Shown here: positions 7,523 to 16,137 of the stretch, piece after piece
Numbering within the stretch: position 1 is the first letter of the stretch
How the letters are laid out: each line of letters begins with the position of its first letter
NCBI GenBank assembly: GCA_009692555.1
Contig: SHYY01000035.1
Span: 1 to 38,982, forward strand
Direction of reading: 5' to 3'
Length of the DNA stretch: 38,982 bases
From: Myxococcales bacterium
GTDB lineage: Bacteria > Myxococcota_A > Polyangia > Palsa-1104 > SHYY01
The notes under the pieces: model-generated
The model's database searches: none
What the model was told of the DNA's origin: nothing
The model's input: only the letters and a program-made list of their open reading frames with translations
Program-made: the position numbers and the translations under genes

Positions 7523-8689
7523 TCACGGTGGGGGTCCGCCCGCCTTGTCGAAGGAGTAGGGAAACGAGACCGTCGCGCAGGGCCCCTCGATCAGCCGCAC
7601 ATCCCCGTCGCTGCCGCCGGGGCGGAGCTGGCTCACCCCCGACTCGAAGGCGATCTTGCTCTCCCCGAAGCCGAGCAGCTCGCACATCTCGTTGTCGCCG
7701 AAGCCCCAGTGGAGCCGCTTGTCCGTCGGGTTCTCGAACTCGCACCCGAAGCGCAGCCCATCGGCGCCGTCCAGGCTTCTCGGCGGGTCGTAGGCGCGTC
7801 CGCGCGCGCCCGAATCGAAGCCCGCCAGCTCGACCAGCTTCTCGCCGTCGCGCGGGCCGCCCATCACCTCGAGGAAGAAGCGCCGCGCCAGCTTGTGGGT
7901 GTGGGGAAGAACGTAATAAATTTGCAGATCGACCGGCGTGTTGAGCGACCCCTGATAGATCCCCTCGAGGTCGCACGCGGCGGTGAAGCGGGTGATGGCC
8001 TGGGGCGCGATATCGAGGGTGCGGAAGGTGAGGTGGAAGGGCGTCAGCTTCACCTTCACCTGATCACGCGGGAGCGTGTAGAGGGAGAGGCGCGCGTGGC
8101 CGGAGATCGGCTTCGCGGACGCATTGAGGATGTGCACGTCGCTGATGATCTTCGAGTAGGGGGGGATGCGCACCGCCCCGCTGTTGGGGAAGCGCTGCAC
8201 CTCGCGCTCCGCCTGCGTCGACTGCGCGTAGAGCACACCGCCCGCCATCGCCGCGGTCAGTTCATCGTACTTGCGCTCCGAGCAGTCCCAGGTGCCGTCG
8301 GGGCCCGGGTAGCGGTCCGAGGGCACGAACAGCCAGTTCGAGTGATGGGACGCCTGGTCCTGCGTCAACTCGACGCCGTGCACCCACAACTCCGTCGCAT
8401 TGCCGAGCGTCCAGCTCTGACACAACCCCAGGATCTCCTCCCCCGGCTTGGCCGTGAACATATTGAAATTATGAGTGATCTTGTCCCCTTCGATGGCCTC
8501 GCAGCGGCCCGATCGCGCGGCGAACTGCCCCTCCGGGCAGGGAGCGCACGCCGGCCCGGCGACGCAGGTCTGCTGGTCGATCAAGCAGTGCTCCAGCAGC
8601 TCGGCGCAGCCCGCCGGCAGATCGACCCCGCCCGCGCCGCAACCGGCGATCGCGAAGGTGACGATTGAAAGATGCCGCAGGACGCTCAT
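7523..8689 (-). CDS. Secreted copper type II ascorbate-dependent monooxygenase-like lipoprotein
   Basis: A 388-residue exported protein. The signal peptide has a lipobox-like AIAGC (C17), and a Cys-rich segment spans residues 28-63. The rest resembles the two-domain PHM/DBH fold: HH at 115-116 and H186 fit the first copper site, and HTH at 263-265 with M335 in DNEMC fits the second. The Cys of EFGC/NEMC also recur in bacterial relatives. Peptide- or dopamine-type hydroxylation is not implied; bacterial members are uncharacterised. The stop is two bases from the convergent TfoX-N stop. Confidence 0.7.
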   Translation of the reverse strand: MSVLRHLSIVTFAIAGCGAGGVDLPAGCAELLEHCLIDQQTCVAGPACAPCPEGQFAARSGRCEAIEGDKITHNFNMFTAKPGEEILGLCQSWTLGNATELWVHGVELTQDQASHHSNWLFVPSDRYPGPDGTWDCSERKYDELTAAMAGGVLYAQSTQAEREVQRFPNSGAVRIPPYSKIISDVHILNASAKPISGHARLSLYTLPRDQVKVKLTPFHLTFRTLDIAPQAITRFTAACDLEGIYQGSLNTPVDLQIYYVLPHTHKLARRFFLEVMGGPRDGEKLVELAGFDSGARGRAYDPPRSLDGADGLRFGCEFENPTDKRLHWGFGDNEMCELLGFGESKIAFESGVSQLRPGGSDGDVRLIEGPCATVSFPYSFDKAGGPPP

Positions 8690-8699
8690 CTTCCGCTCG

Positions 8700-9464
8700 C
8701 TACTTCGGGGGCATGCGGAGGGCGCCGTCGAGGCGGATCACCTCGCCGTTGAGATAGGGGTTCTCGACGATCTGACCGACCAGCAGCGCGTATTCGGAGG
8801 GCAGGCCGAGGCGGCGCGGGAAGGGGATGGTGGCGCCGAGGGCCGCCCGCGCGGGCTCGGGGAGCAGCGCCATCATCGGCGTATCGAACGTGCCGGGGGC
8901 GATCGCCATCACCCGCACACCGACGGCGGAGAGGTCGCGCGCCGCGGGGAGGGTGAGCCCGACAACCCCCGCCTTCGACGCCGCGTAGGCCACCTGGCCG
9001 ATCTGTCCGTCGAACGCCGCCACCGACGCGGTGTTGATGATCACCCCGCGCTCGCCGTCGCCGAGCGCCTCCCCGCGCGCCATCGCCGCCGCCGCGAGGC
9101 GAAGCACGTTGAAGGTCCCGATCAGGTTGATCTGGATCACGTTGCGAAAGAGATCGAGGTCGTGCGGCGCGCCCTCCCGGCTGAGCGTGCGCGAGGCCCA
9201 GCCGACGCCGGCGCAGCTCACCGCCACCCGCAGCGGACCGACGGCCAGCGCCCGGTCGATCGCCGCCTGCACCTGCGCGGGATCGGTCACGTCCGCCGCC
9301 GCGAAGAGGCTCCCGTCTAGCTCGCGCGCCAGCGCCTCCCCGCGCGCCGCGTCGCGGTCGACGATCACCACCCGCGCTCCACCCGCCGCGAGCCGCCGCG
9401 CCGTCGCCTCGCCGAGCCCCGACGCCCCTCCGGTCACCAGCGCAACTGCTCCTTCTATTCGCAT
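8700..9464 (-). CDS. Short-chain dehydrogenase, HSD10-like 3-hydroxyacyl-CoA dehydrogenase
   Basis: A 254-residue classical SDR. The NAD-binding TGGASGLG is at 11-18, D36 (VDRD) points to NAD rather than NADP, and the catalytic Ser147, Tyr160 and Lys164 (YAASK) are intact. The central insert and the C-terminal [13 protein letters not shown] are typical of the HSD17B10/3-hydroxy-2-methylbutyryl-CoA dehydrogenase branch, which acts in beta-oxidation and isoleucine breakdown. It is divergent from fadD with a 111-bp shared promoter region, consistent with common control of fatty-acid degradation. The SD is GAGGAG before the ATG. Confidence 0.9.
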   Translation of the reverse strand: MRIEGAVALVTGGASGLGEATARRLAAGGARVVIVDRDAARGEALARELDGSLFAAADVTDPAQVQAAIDRALAVGPLRVAVSCAGVGWASRTLSREGAPHDLDLFRNVIQINLIGTFNVLRLAAAAMARGEALGDGERGVIINTASVAAFDGQIGQVAYAASKAGVVGLTLPAARDLSAVGVRVMAIAPGTFDTPMMALLPEPARAALGATIPFPRRLGLPSEYALLVGQIVENPYLNGEVIRLDGALRMPPK

Positions 9465-9575
9465 CGCCGCTCCTCTGGAATTGGGTTGCCCTTACATACT
9501 CGAAATTCGCCGCCGACGTGATACCTTCCGCCCCCGAAACGAAAGTCAACTCTTGATTGTGATTGGGAGGCCACC

Positions 9576-11393
9576 GTGTCCCTCGAAAAATCGAAGTCCG
9601 TCGCCGAGCTGTTCCTGCACCGGGTCGCCGCGACCCCCGACGGAGAGGCCTTCCTCTATCCGGTCGGCGCGGAGTGGAAGACGCTCTCCTGGAAGGACGT
9701 CGGCGGTCGCGTGCGCGCCATCGCCTCGGGCCTGCGCGCGCTCGGACTCGGCGACGAGCAGCGCGTGGCGATCCTCGCCGGCACGCGGGTCGAGTGGGTG
9801 CTCGCCGATATCGCGATCCTGTGCGCCGGCGGCGCCACCACGACGATCTACCCGTCGAGCACCCCCGACGAATGCGCCTACATCCTCAATGACTCGGGCA
9901 CCGTGTTCTGCTTCGCCGAGAGCGACGCCCAGGCCGCCAAGCTGGTCGGGAAGCGCGCCGATCTCCCGTCGCTGAAGAAGGTGATCGTGTTCGAGGGCAA
10001 GGCGAGCGACGACGGCTTCGTGATCCCCCTCGCCGACCTCGAGGCGCAGGGCCGCGCCCACGACCAGAAGACCCCCGACGCCTACGAGGCGGTGATCCGC
10101 GCGGTCAAGAACACCTCCCTGGCGACGCTCATCTACACCTCCGGCACCACCGGCCAGCCGAAGGGCGTCGAGCTGACCCACGACTGCTGGCTCTACGAGG
10201 GCGAATCGCTCGCCGCCCTCGGCCTGATCAAGGAGACCGACCGCCAGTACCTCTGGCTGCCGCTGGCGCACTCCTTCGGCAAGGTCCTCGAGTGCGCCCA
10301 GATCACGATCGGCTTCTCCACCGCCATCGACGGTCGGATCGACAAGCTGGTCGAGAACCTCGCCGTCGTGAAGCCGACCTTCGTCGCCGCCGTGCCGCGC
10401 ATCTTCGAGAAGGTGCACAACAAGGTGGTCGCCGGCGTGAACGAGGCGGGCGGCATGAAGCTCAAGATCTTCCACTGGGCGTTCCGCGTCGGGCGCGAGG
10501 TCTCGAAGCTCCGCCAGGAGGGCAAGGCCCCGTCCGGCTGGCTGGCGATGAAGCAGGGGATCGCCAACAAGCTGGTCTTCTCCAAGCTGAAGGCGCGCTT
10601 CGGCGGCCGCCTGAACTACTTCGTCTCGGGCAGCGCTCCGCTCTCGCGCCACATGGCGGAGTTCTTTCACGCCGCCGATATCCTGATCCTCGAGGGCTAC
10701 GGCCTCACCGAGACCAGCGCGGCGAGCTTCGTCAACCGTCCCGAGAAGTACAAGTTCGGCACCGTCGGTCTGCCCGTCCCCGGCACCGAGGTGAAGATCG
10801 CCAAGGAGGACGGCGAGATCCTGATCAAGGGGCGCGGCGTGATGCGCGGCTACCACAACCTCGCCGAGGCCACGCGCGAGACCCTCGACAGCGACGGCTG
10901 GCTGCACACCGGCGATATCGGCGAGCTCGACGCGGACGGCTTCCTGAAGATCACCGACCGCAAGAAGGATCTGATCAAGACCTCCGGCGGAAAGTACGTC
11001 GCCCCGCAGATGCTCGAAGGGCGCTTCAAGGCGATCTGCCCGTTCGTGAGCAACGTGGTGGTGCACGGCGACAACCGCAACTTCTGCAGCGCGTTGATCA
11101 CCGTCGAGGACGAGGCGATCAAGAAGTGGGCGAAGGAGAACGGTCTCGAGGGCAAGAGCTACGAGGAGCTGGCCGGCCACGAGAAGGTGCGCGCGCTGAT
11201 CCAGCCGTTCGTCGACCAGCTCAACGCCGGCCTCCCGAGCTACGAGACGGTGAAGAAGTTCGCGCTCCTGCCCGCCGATCTCACCCAGGAAAACGGCGAG
11301 CTCACCCCGAGCCTGAAGGTGAAGCGCAAGGCGGTCGAGAAGAAGTACAAGGACCTCCTCGACTCCTTCTACACCTCGTCGCTGGTGGCGTAG
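9576..11393 (+). CDS. Long-chain fatty-acid-CoA ligase (AMP-forming, FadD15-like)
   Basis: A 605-residue ANL-superfamily enzyme that activates long-chain fatty acids through acyl-AMP. The P-loop YTSGTTGQPKG is at about 187-197, the adenine motif GYGLTETSA near 375, and the hinge ITDRKKDLIKTSGGKYVAP near 460-480, all intact. The length and KFGTVGLPVPG fit the FadD15/ACSL-like bacterial group. GTG 9576 is preceded by GGGAGG. The TAG stop codon is formed by the first bases of the inverted-repeat element at 11391, so the native C-terminus may have been slightly altered. Confidence 0.95.
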   Translation: MSLEKSKSVAELFLHRVAATPDGEAFLYPVGAEWKTLSWKDVGGRVRAIASGLRALGLGDEQRVAILAGTRVEWVLADIAILCAGGATTTIYPSSTPDECAYILNDSGTVFCFAESDAQAAKLVGKRADLPSLKKVIVFEGKASDDGFVIPLADLEAQGRAHDQKTPDAYEAVIRAVKNTSLATLIYTSGTTGQPKGVELTHDCWLYEGESLAALGLIKETDRQYLWLPLAHSFGKVLECAQITIGFSTAIDGRIDKLVENLAVVKPTFVAAVPRIFEKVHNKVVAGVNEAGGMKLKIFHWAFRVGREVSKLRQEGKAPSGWLAMKQGIANKLVFSKLKARFGGRLNYFVSGSAPLSRHMAEFFHAADILILEGYGLTETSAASFVNRPEKYKFGTVGLPVPGTEVKIAKEDGEILIKGRGVMRGYHNLAEATRETLDSDGWLHTGDIGELDADGFLKITDRKKDLIKTSGGKYVAPQMLEGRFKAICPFVSNVVVHGDNRNFCSALITVEDEAIKKWAKENGLEGKSYEELAGHEKVRALIQPFVDQLNAGLPSYETVKKFALLPADLTQENGELTPSLKVKRKAVEKKYKDLLDSFYTSSLVA

Positions 11394-11629
11394 AGCACCG
11401 AACGGTTTGAAACCCGGCTGCGGCGCAGCCCTGCGGGAGGGGGCTTGCCCCCAGGATCGATTGAGGGGGGCTCGCGGCGTACCTCCTCGCCGCTTCCCTC
11501 ACCGTACAGACAGTACGCCTCGGTCGCGTCTCCGGGCGGGGGCTTGCCCCCAGGATCGATTGGGGGGGCGCCACGATCTGCTCCGCATGTCTGCGCCTCG
11601 CTTCGACTCTCAAACCGTTCGGTGCTCTA
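11391..11629. mobile_element. MITE-like element with perfect 20-bp terminal inverted repeats beginning in TA
   Basis: The ends TAGAGCACCGAACGGTTTGA (11391-11410) and its exact reverse complement (11610-11629) bound 239 bp with no credible gene. The outer TA on each side fits a TA target duplication of the Tc1/mariner/IS630 type. Inside are a GGCTGC/GCAGCC hairpin and two copies about 100 bp apart of a unit starting GGGGGCTTGCCCCC (a 6-bp stem, 2-base loop) followed by AGGATCGATTG and a G-run (11439-11471 and 11538-11569). It fills the convergent gap between fadD and the thioredoxin gene and could also act as a terminator. Confidence 0.8.
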
Positions 11630-11642
11630 GCCCCCGTCGCTG

Positions 11643-12350
11643 CTACAGCCCGCAGGTCTGGCGCGCGTAGGCGTGGATCTGCGGGTCGTAGCCCTGCACG
11701 ATCTCCAGGATCTCCATCGACCTCGGATCGACGATCAGGTTGAACGGCAGCCCGATCGTTCCGCCCTGCGCCTTCAGGATGTTGGACGTCCCGATGTTTC
11801 CCTGCGTGACGAAGAAGTTCTGGTGGAAGGTCGCGGTCCACGCGTCCACGTCGTTGCGGCTGGCGGGGGCCATCGAGTTCCCCTCCTGCAGCACGCCCAT
11901 CACGCAGAACTCCGGGTCCGAATCCACCGCCTGCACCAGCTTCGGCTGCTCCTGTTTGCAGGGGCCGCACCAGCGCGCGCCCATCGTGATCAGCAGGCAC
12001 TTGCACTGCTTGTTGTTGTGATAGTTCGCCAGGCGGATGGTGGTGTCCCACATCAGGTTGGACGAATCCGTCTCCTGCGGAGACAGGCGGTAGCCGGCCG
12101 ACGCGAAGTCACCGAGCGTGTCGCCGGTCTTCTTCCCGTAGGGACCGGCCGGATAGCTCGCCATCGCGAGGTCCGGCTGCGCCTTCATCGTCAGGTCCGG
12201 CGTCCCGCCTGGCTGGAATCCATCGTCGGCGCCCACCCCGCCATCATCGCTGCCGCTGCCCCAGCCGCGACCGCCGCCCTCCGAGCAGGCCGCGAGCGCA
12301 ATCAATGATGCGGTGAACGTGCGTCCCAGGATCCGATCGAGCTTCCTCAT
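11643..12350 (-). CDS. Thioredoxin-fold lipoprotein (TlpA/ResA-like), second of a tandem pair
   Basis: A 235-residue exported protein. The signal peptide has a LAAC lipobox at C22, followed by a Gly/Asp-rich linker, a conserved YPAGPYG motif (66-72) shared with its neighbour, and a TlpA-like thioredoxin domain with active site WCGPC (127-131). ATG 12350 is preferred to GTG 12368, which would overlap the preceding gene and add six residues before the signal peptide. It is 46 % or so similar by eye to the upstream paralogue with identical alignment of the active-site residues. The likely role is periplasmic thiol reduction or cytochrome-related maturation, but the client is unknown. Confidence 0.87.
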   Translation of the reverse strand: MRKLDRILGRTFTASLIALAACSEGGGRGWGSGSDDGGVGADDGFQPGGTPDLTMKAQPDLAMASYPAGPYGKKTGDTLGDFASAGYRLSPQETDSSNLMWDTTIRLANYHNNKQCKCLLITMGARWCGPCKQEQPKLVQAVDSDPEFCVMGVLQEGNSMAPASRNDVDAWTATFHQNFFVTQGNIGTSNILKAQGGTIGLPFNLIVDPRSMEILEIVQGYDPQIHAYARQTCGL

Positions 12351-12360
12351 CGACGAGCGG

Positions 12361-13083
12361 CTAGCCACCCGCGCAGGCCGCCATCGCGACCTTCTTGATG
12401 TTCGGATCGTAGCCCTGGATGACCTGCAGCACCTTCATCGACCGCGGGTGGACGACCATGTTGAAGGGCAGGCCGATCGACGGCGGCGAGCCCTTGGCGT
12501 GCCCGTTCCACAGGTTCTTCGACTGCGACGTCCCGAGCACCACCGGGAAGTTCTGCTTGTAGGCGCGCGTCCAGTTGTCGGCGTCGGCCTTGGTCGCCGG
12601 GCTCATCGAGTTCCCCTCCTGGAGGATGCCGAGGACGCAGAACGAGCTGTCCTCCTCGATCTCGGCGACCAGCTTCGGCTGCTCCTGTTTGCAGGCCCCG
12701 CACCAGCCGGCGCCGTAGGTGATGAGCAGGCACTTGCACGCCGGGTTGGCGGCGAAATCGCCGAAGCTGATGTCCTCTTCCCAGGTCTCCTCGGCCGAGT
12801 CGGTGTGCCCGGGCGCGAGACGGTAGCCCTCGAAGTGCTGGTTGGCGAGCGTCTGGTCCACCTTGTTGCCGTACGGGCCCGCCGGATAGGCCGCCTTGGC
12901 GAGGTCGGGGGGAGCGGTCATATCGGCGCTCGGTCCACCGCCGCCGGGGATGATCACCCCTCCGTCGGCATCGGTCATGATCAGCGGGTTGTAGCCGCGA
13001 TATCCGTCGCCGGTGCAGGCTGCAAGCCCGGCGGCGAACACACTCGCGAAACCGAGGTCGCGGACGGTATTGCGATGCAACAT
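12361..13083 (-). CDS. Thioredoxin-fold lipoprotein (TlpA/ResA-like), first of a tandem pair
   Basis: A 240-residue exported lipoprotein (lipobox LAAC, C23), then a linker rich in D and G, YPAGPYG at 66-72, and a thioredoxin domain whose active site is WCGAC (127-131) rather than CGPC. Replacing the Pro of the CxxC usually shifts redox potential, so the two paralogues may differ in direction. The stop lies 10 bp before the start of the second paralogue, so they form one transcript. The extra Cys pair CKCLL before the active site is conserved in both. Confidence 0.87.
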   Translation of the reverse strand: MLHRNTVRDLGFASVFAAGLAACTGDGYRGYNPLIMTDADGGVIIPGGGGPSADMTAPPDLAKAAYPAGPYGNKVDQTLANQHFEGYRLAPGHTDSAEETWEEDISFGDFAANPACKCLLITYGAGWCGACKQEQPKLVAEIEEDSSFCVLGILQEGNSMSPATKADADNWTRAYKQNFPVVLGTSQSKNLWNGHAKGSPPSIGLPFNMVVHPRSMKVLQVIQGYDPNIKKVAMAACAGG

Positions 13084-13236
13084 GGTGGACTCCAAACCGG
13101 CTGGGTGGGGGGCGCCTGGGGCCATCCTGCACCATTTCGGGCGGATCAGGCAAGCGCGCGATTGTATTCCGCGCAACCCTTCCGCTTGTCCCTCCACTTG
13201 TTCAGTCGGGTCAGGACGGCTACCCTCGCCGGGGCG

Positions 13237-14589
13237 ATGGGCGTCTACCGGCTGCTGCGATGGATCCTGCGCTTCGTGGTGAGCGTCTTCTTCCGCCAGG
13301 TCGAGGTGGTGGGTGGCGAGCACGTCCCGCCCGAAGGGGGTGGGCCGCTGATCTTCGCCGGCAATCACCCGAACTCGCTGCTCGATCCGGTGCTGATCCT
13401 CGTCACCTGCGGCCGGATCGTCCACTTCGCGGCCAAGGACGTGCTCTTCAAGGGGCGGCTCCTCCGGCCGATCCTGCGCCACCTCGGGGCGGTCCCGGTG
13501 GCGCGCAAGAGCGATCACGGCGACGGGCCGCAGGACAATCGCGCCTCGTTCGACCGCCTCGCGGAGGTGCTCGGCGAGGGGCGCGCGATGGGGATCTTCC
13601 CGGAGGGGCTGTCGCACGACGACTCGCAGCTCTCCCGCCTCAAGACTGGCGCGGCGCGCATCGCCCTCGACGTGGCGGCGCGGCGCGGGGTGCCGGTGAA
13701 GATCATCCCGTGCGGGCTGAACTACATCCGGCGGAAGCGCTTCCGCAGCCGGGTGCTGGTGCAGTACGGCCCGCCGATCGTGATCGGCAAGGAGCTGTGC
13801 GCGACCTTCGCCGGCGACGAGCACGAGGCGGTGCACCAGCTCACCGCGGAGGTCGATCGGGCGATGCGCGCGCTGACGGTGAACGCGCCCGACTGGCCCA
13901 CGTTGCGCGTCCTCGACGCCGTCCGCAGGCTCTACCAGCCGCCCGGGATCTCGCTCGCCGATCGGGTCGAGCTGGCGCGCCGCTTCAACGATGTCTTCCC
14001 GAAGGTGCGCGAGCAGCCCGAGGTGGCGGCGATCTACACCCGCGTCGAGGAGTACCTGGAGCGCCTCCACGTCCTCGGCCTCAGCGACGGTGACCTGCGG
14101 CGTCAGATGGGTGCGGGCGAGACGCTGTCGCGGATCGCACGGCAGGTCGCGCTCGGCTGCGTCTGGCTGCCGCTGGCCGCCCCGGGGATCGTGCTCCATG
14201 CGCCGCTCGGACTGTTCATCGGCTGGGCCGGGCTGCGCCTCACCCCCCGCAAGGACGTGATCGCCACGACCAAGCTGGTCCTCGGGCTGCTGCTGCTGCC
14301 CCTCCTGTTCGCGGCGAGCCTCGCCGGCGTGTGGTGGCGCCTCGGTCCGCTCTACGCCGTCGCTGCGGTGGCGCTGCTGGTCCTCTCGGGCTTCGCGACG
14401 CTCCGGGTGCTCGAGCGCGGCGCTCGTCTCGGCAGGATCCTGGCAGCTTCGGTGCGCGCGTTCGCGCTCGGTGACGAGGTGGCGGCGCTCCGGATCGAGC
14501 GCGCCGCCCTCGAGGAGCTGGTGGTGCGCGCCGTCGAGAAGTTCAAGCCCGCCGACATGGTGGCGCTCTTCCCGCGCCCGCCGACGTGA
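13237..14589 (+). CDS. Membrane-bound 1-acyl-glycerol-3-phosphate acyltransferase-like protein (PlsC superfamily)
   Basis: A 450-residue acyltransferase. The catalytic NHPNSLLD (NHx4D, residues 43-50) and the glycerol-phosphate site FPEG (121-124) are intact. After the acyltransferase domain come a helical stretch and a C-terminal pair of membrane helices (about 335-395), similar to the GPAT/DUF-tailed bacterial members. ATG 13237 begins just before the first hydrophobic helix; the longer open frame upstream is antisense to the thioredoxin gene. The gene overlaps the following hydrolase by 4 bp (GTGA), so a joint role in lipid remodelling is plausible. Confidence 0.92.
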   Translation: MGVYRLLRWILRFVVSVFFRQVEVVGGEHVPPEGGGPLIFAGNHPNSLLDPVLILVTCGRIVHFAAKDVLFKGRLLRPILRHLGAVPVARKSDHGDGPQDNRASFDRLAEVLGEGRAMGIFPEGLSHDDSQLSRLKTGAARIALDVAARRGVPVKIIPCGLNYIRRKRFRSRVLVQYGPPIVIGKELCATFAGDEHEAVHQLTAEVDRAMRALTVNAPDWPTLRVLDAVRRLYQPPGISLADRVELARRFNDVFPKVREQPEVAAIYTRVEEYLERLHVLGLSDGDLRRQMGAGETLSRIARQVALGCVWLPLAAPGIVLHAPLGLFIGWAGLRLTPRKDVIATTKLVLGLLLLPLLFAASLAGVWWRLGPLYAVAAVALLVLSGFATLRVLERGARLGRILAASVRAFALGDEVAALRIERAALEELVVRAVEKFKPADMVALFPRPPT

Positions 14590-15233
14590 CCGCGCCGCCG
14601 CCCACCGTCGTGGTCCTGCACGGCCTCGCGCGCACCCACCGCTCCGTCGCCGGCCTGCGCCGGCACATCGAGCGCGCCGGCTTCCCCACCTGGTCGCGCA
14701 CCTACCCGTCGCGGCGGATGGGGATCGCCGAGCTGGCGCGCGAGGTGGCCGAGCGCATCCGCGCCGACGTCCCGGGCGAGGTGATGGCGGTGACCCACTC
14801 CCTCGGCGGCATCCTGGTGCGCCACATGGCCGACCTCCTGCCGTGGCGCGGTCTGGTGATGATCGCCCCGCCGAACCGCGGCAGCCGCGTCGCCCTCGCC
14901 CTCCGCGACCACCCGCTCTATCGCTGGTTCTACGGCCCGGCGGGCCAGGAGGTCACCTCCCCCGGCGGGTGGCCGGCGCCGCCCACGCCCTTCGGAGTGA
15001 TCGCCGGCACCGGCGGCGTCTCCGTCGGCAATCCGGTGAGCTGGCTGTCGCGCGCGATGCGGCTGCTGCCCCCGGAGGTGCCGAGCGACGGCACGGTGGC
15101 GGTCGACGAGACGCGTCACCCGGCCGCGGCGGACTTCATCACCGCGGCGGCCAGCCACACCTGGATCCACGACGATCCGGTGGTGCGCGACCAGGTAGTC
15201 CATTTTCTCCGAAACGGTCTTTTCCGGGTATAG
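14586..15233 (+). CDS. Alpha/beta hydrolase, LipA/EstA-type lipase-like
   Basis: A 215-residue alpha/beta-hydrolase without signal peptide. The oxyanion motif HG is at 12-13, the nucleophile elbow is THSLGG (70-75, Ser72), and His in SHTWIHDD near residue 196 completes the likely triad. The elbow begins with Thr instead of Gly, as in some cytosolic lipase-like proteins similar to bacterial PGAP1-like enzymes. GTG 14586 overlaps the acyltransferase stop, giving translational coupling and suggesting action on the same membrane lipids. The substrate is unknown. Confidence 0.85.
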   Translation: MTAPPPTVVVLHGLARTHRSVAGLRRHIERAGFPTWSRTYPSRRMGIAELAREVAERIRADVPGEVMAVTHSLGGILVRHMADLLPWRGLVMIAPPNRGSRVALALRDHPLYRWFYGPAGQEVTSPGGWPAPPTPFGVIAGTGGVSVGNPVSWLSRAMRLLPPEVPSDGTVAVDETRHPAAADFITAAASHTWIHDDPVVRDQVVHFLRNGLFRV

Positions 15234-15236
15234 CTA

Positions 15237-16130
15237 TTGAATCAGCGGCGCAGCGCGATCCTGCTGGTGCTCGGCGCGGGCGCTGCGTTCGCCACCAGCG
15301 GCCCGCTGGCGCGCTTTGCCCGTCCGGCCGACCCCCTGGTGGTGGCGTGCGGGCGGGTGGCGATCGCCGCGCTGCTCCTGCTGGCGCTCGACGGGCGGGC
15401 GGTGGCGGCCTCGGTGCACCGGCTGAGCACGCGACAGATCGCCGGTATCGCGGGCGCCGGGGCGCTCCTCGCCGCCCACTTCGGGCTCTTCCTGTGGGGG
15501 CTCGACAACACCTCGCTGCCCGCGGCCGTATCGCTGGTCTCCCTCGAACCGGTCGGCGTGGTGCTGCTCGCGTGGGCGCTTCATGGCCTGCGTCCCACCG
15601 CGCTCGAGCTGGGCGGCGTTCTCACCGCCACTGTGGGCGCGCTGGTGGTCGCCTGCGGTGCCGGTGCGGGCGAGCACCGCCTGCTCGGCGACCTGGTGGT
15701 CCTCGCCGCGGTGGCCCTCTACGGCGGCTACGTCAACGCCGCGCGGGCATTCCGCGACGCCCTGCCGGCGCGTCACTACGCGACGCTGGTCTACGCCACC
15801 GCGGCGGTCTTCCTCGCGCTCCCGCTGCCCTTCCTGCCCTCCTCGGCGGCACCGTGGGCGCTGCCGCCCCATGCCCTGCTGGCGATCGCCGCCCTCGCGG
15901 TGGTGCCGACGATGATCGGCCACACCGCGGTCCAGGGCGCGGCGCGCCACCTCTCGCCGTCGACGGTGGCGCTGGTGTCACCCGGCGAGACGCTCGGCGC
16001 GCTGGCGATCGGGGCGGCGCTGCTCGGGGCGATCCCGACCGGGACGGAGGTGGCCGGAGCGGCGGTGATCGTTCTCGGGGTGACGGTGGCGATCTTCGGA
16101 GGGCGGAAGGAGCGATTGGGGGCGGGGTGA
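15237..16130 (+). CDS. EamA/DMT-family transporter
   Basis: A 297-residue membrane protein with ten predicted helices in two EamA repeats. The first repeat starts LLVLGAGAAFATSGPLARFA and the second RLLGDLVVLAAVALYGGYV, ending in the usual GAIPTGTEVAGAAVIVLGV helix. The family exports amino acids or metabolites, or takes up sugars; the substrate cannot be read from sequence. The start is probably TTG 15237, three bases after the hydrolase stop, because no ATG or GTG precedes the first helix. It is likely the last gene of the acyltransferase operon. Confidence 0.88.
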   Translation: MNQRRSAILLVLGAGAAFATSGPLARFARPADPLVVACGRVAIAALLLLALDGRAVAASVHRLSTRQIAGIAGAGALLAAHFGLFLWGLDNTSLPAAVSLVSLEPVGVVLLAWALHGLRPTALELGGVLTATVGALVVACGAGAGEHRLLGDLVVLAAVALYGGYVNAARAFRDALPARHYATLVYATAAVFLALPLPFLPSSAAPWALPPHALLAIAALAVVPTMIGHTAVQGAARHLSPSTVALVSPGETLGALAIGAALLGAIPTGTEVAGAAVIVLGVTVAIFGGRKERLGAG

Positions 16131-16137
16131 CGCTGAG

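Noticed and set aside
12361..14199. Apparent 612-codon minus-strand gene joining antisense acyltransferase sequence to the thioredoxin lipoprotein
   Set aside because: Only the last 240 codons (from ATG 13083) carry a signal peptide and domain; the front is a shadow of the plus-strand acyltransferase.
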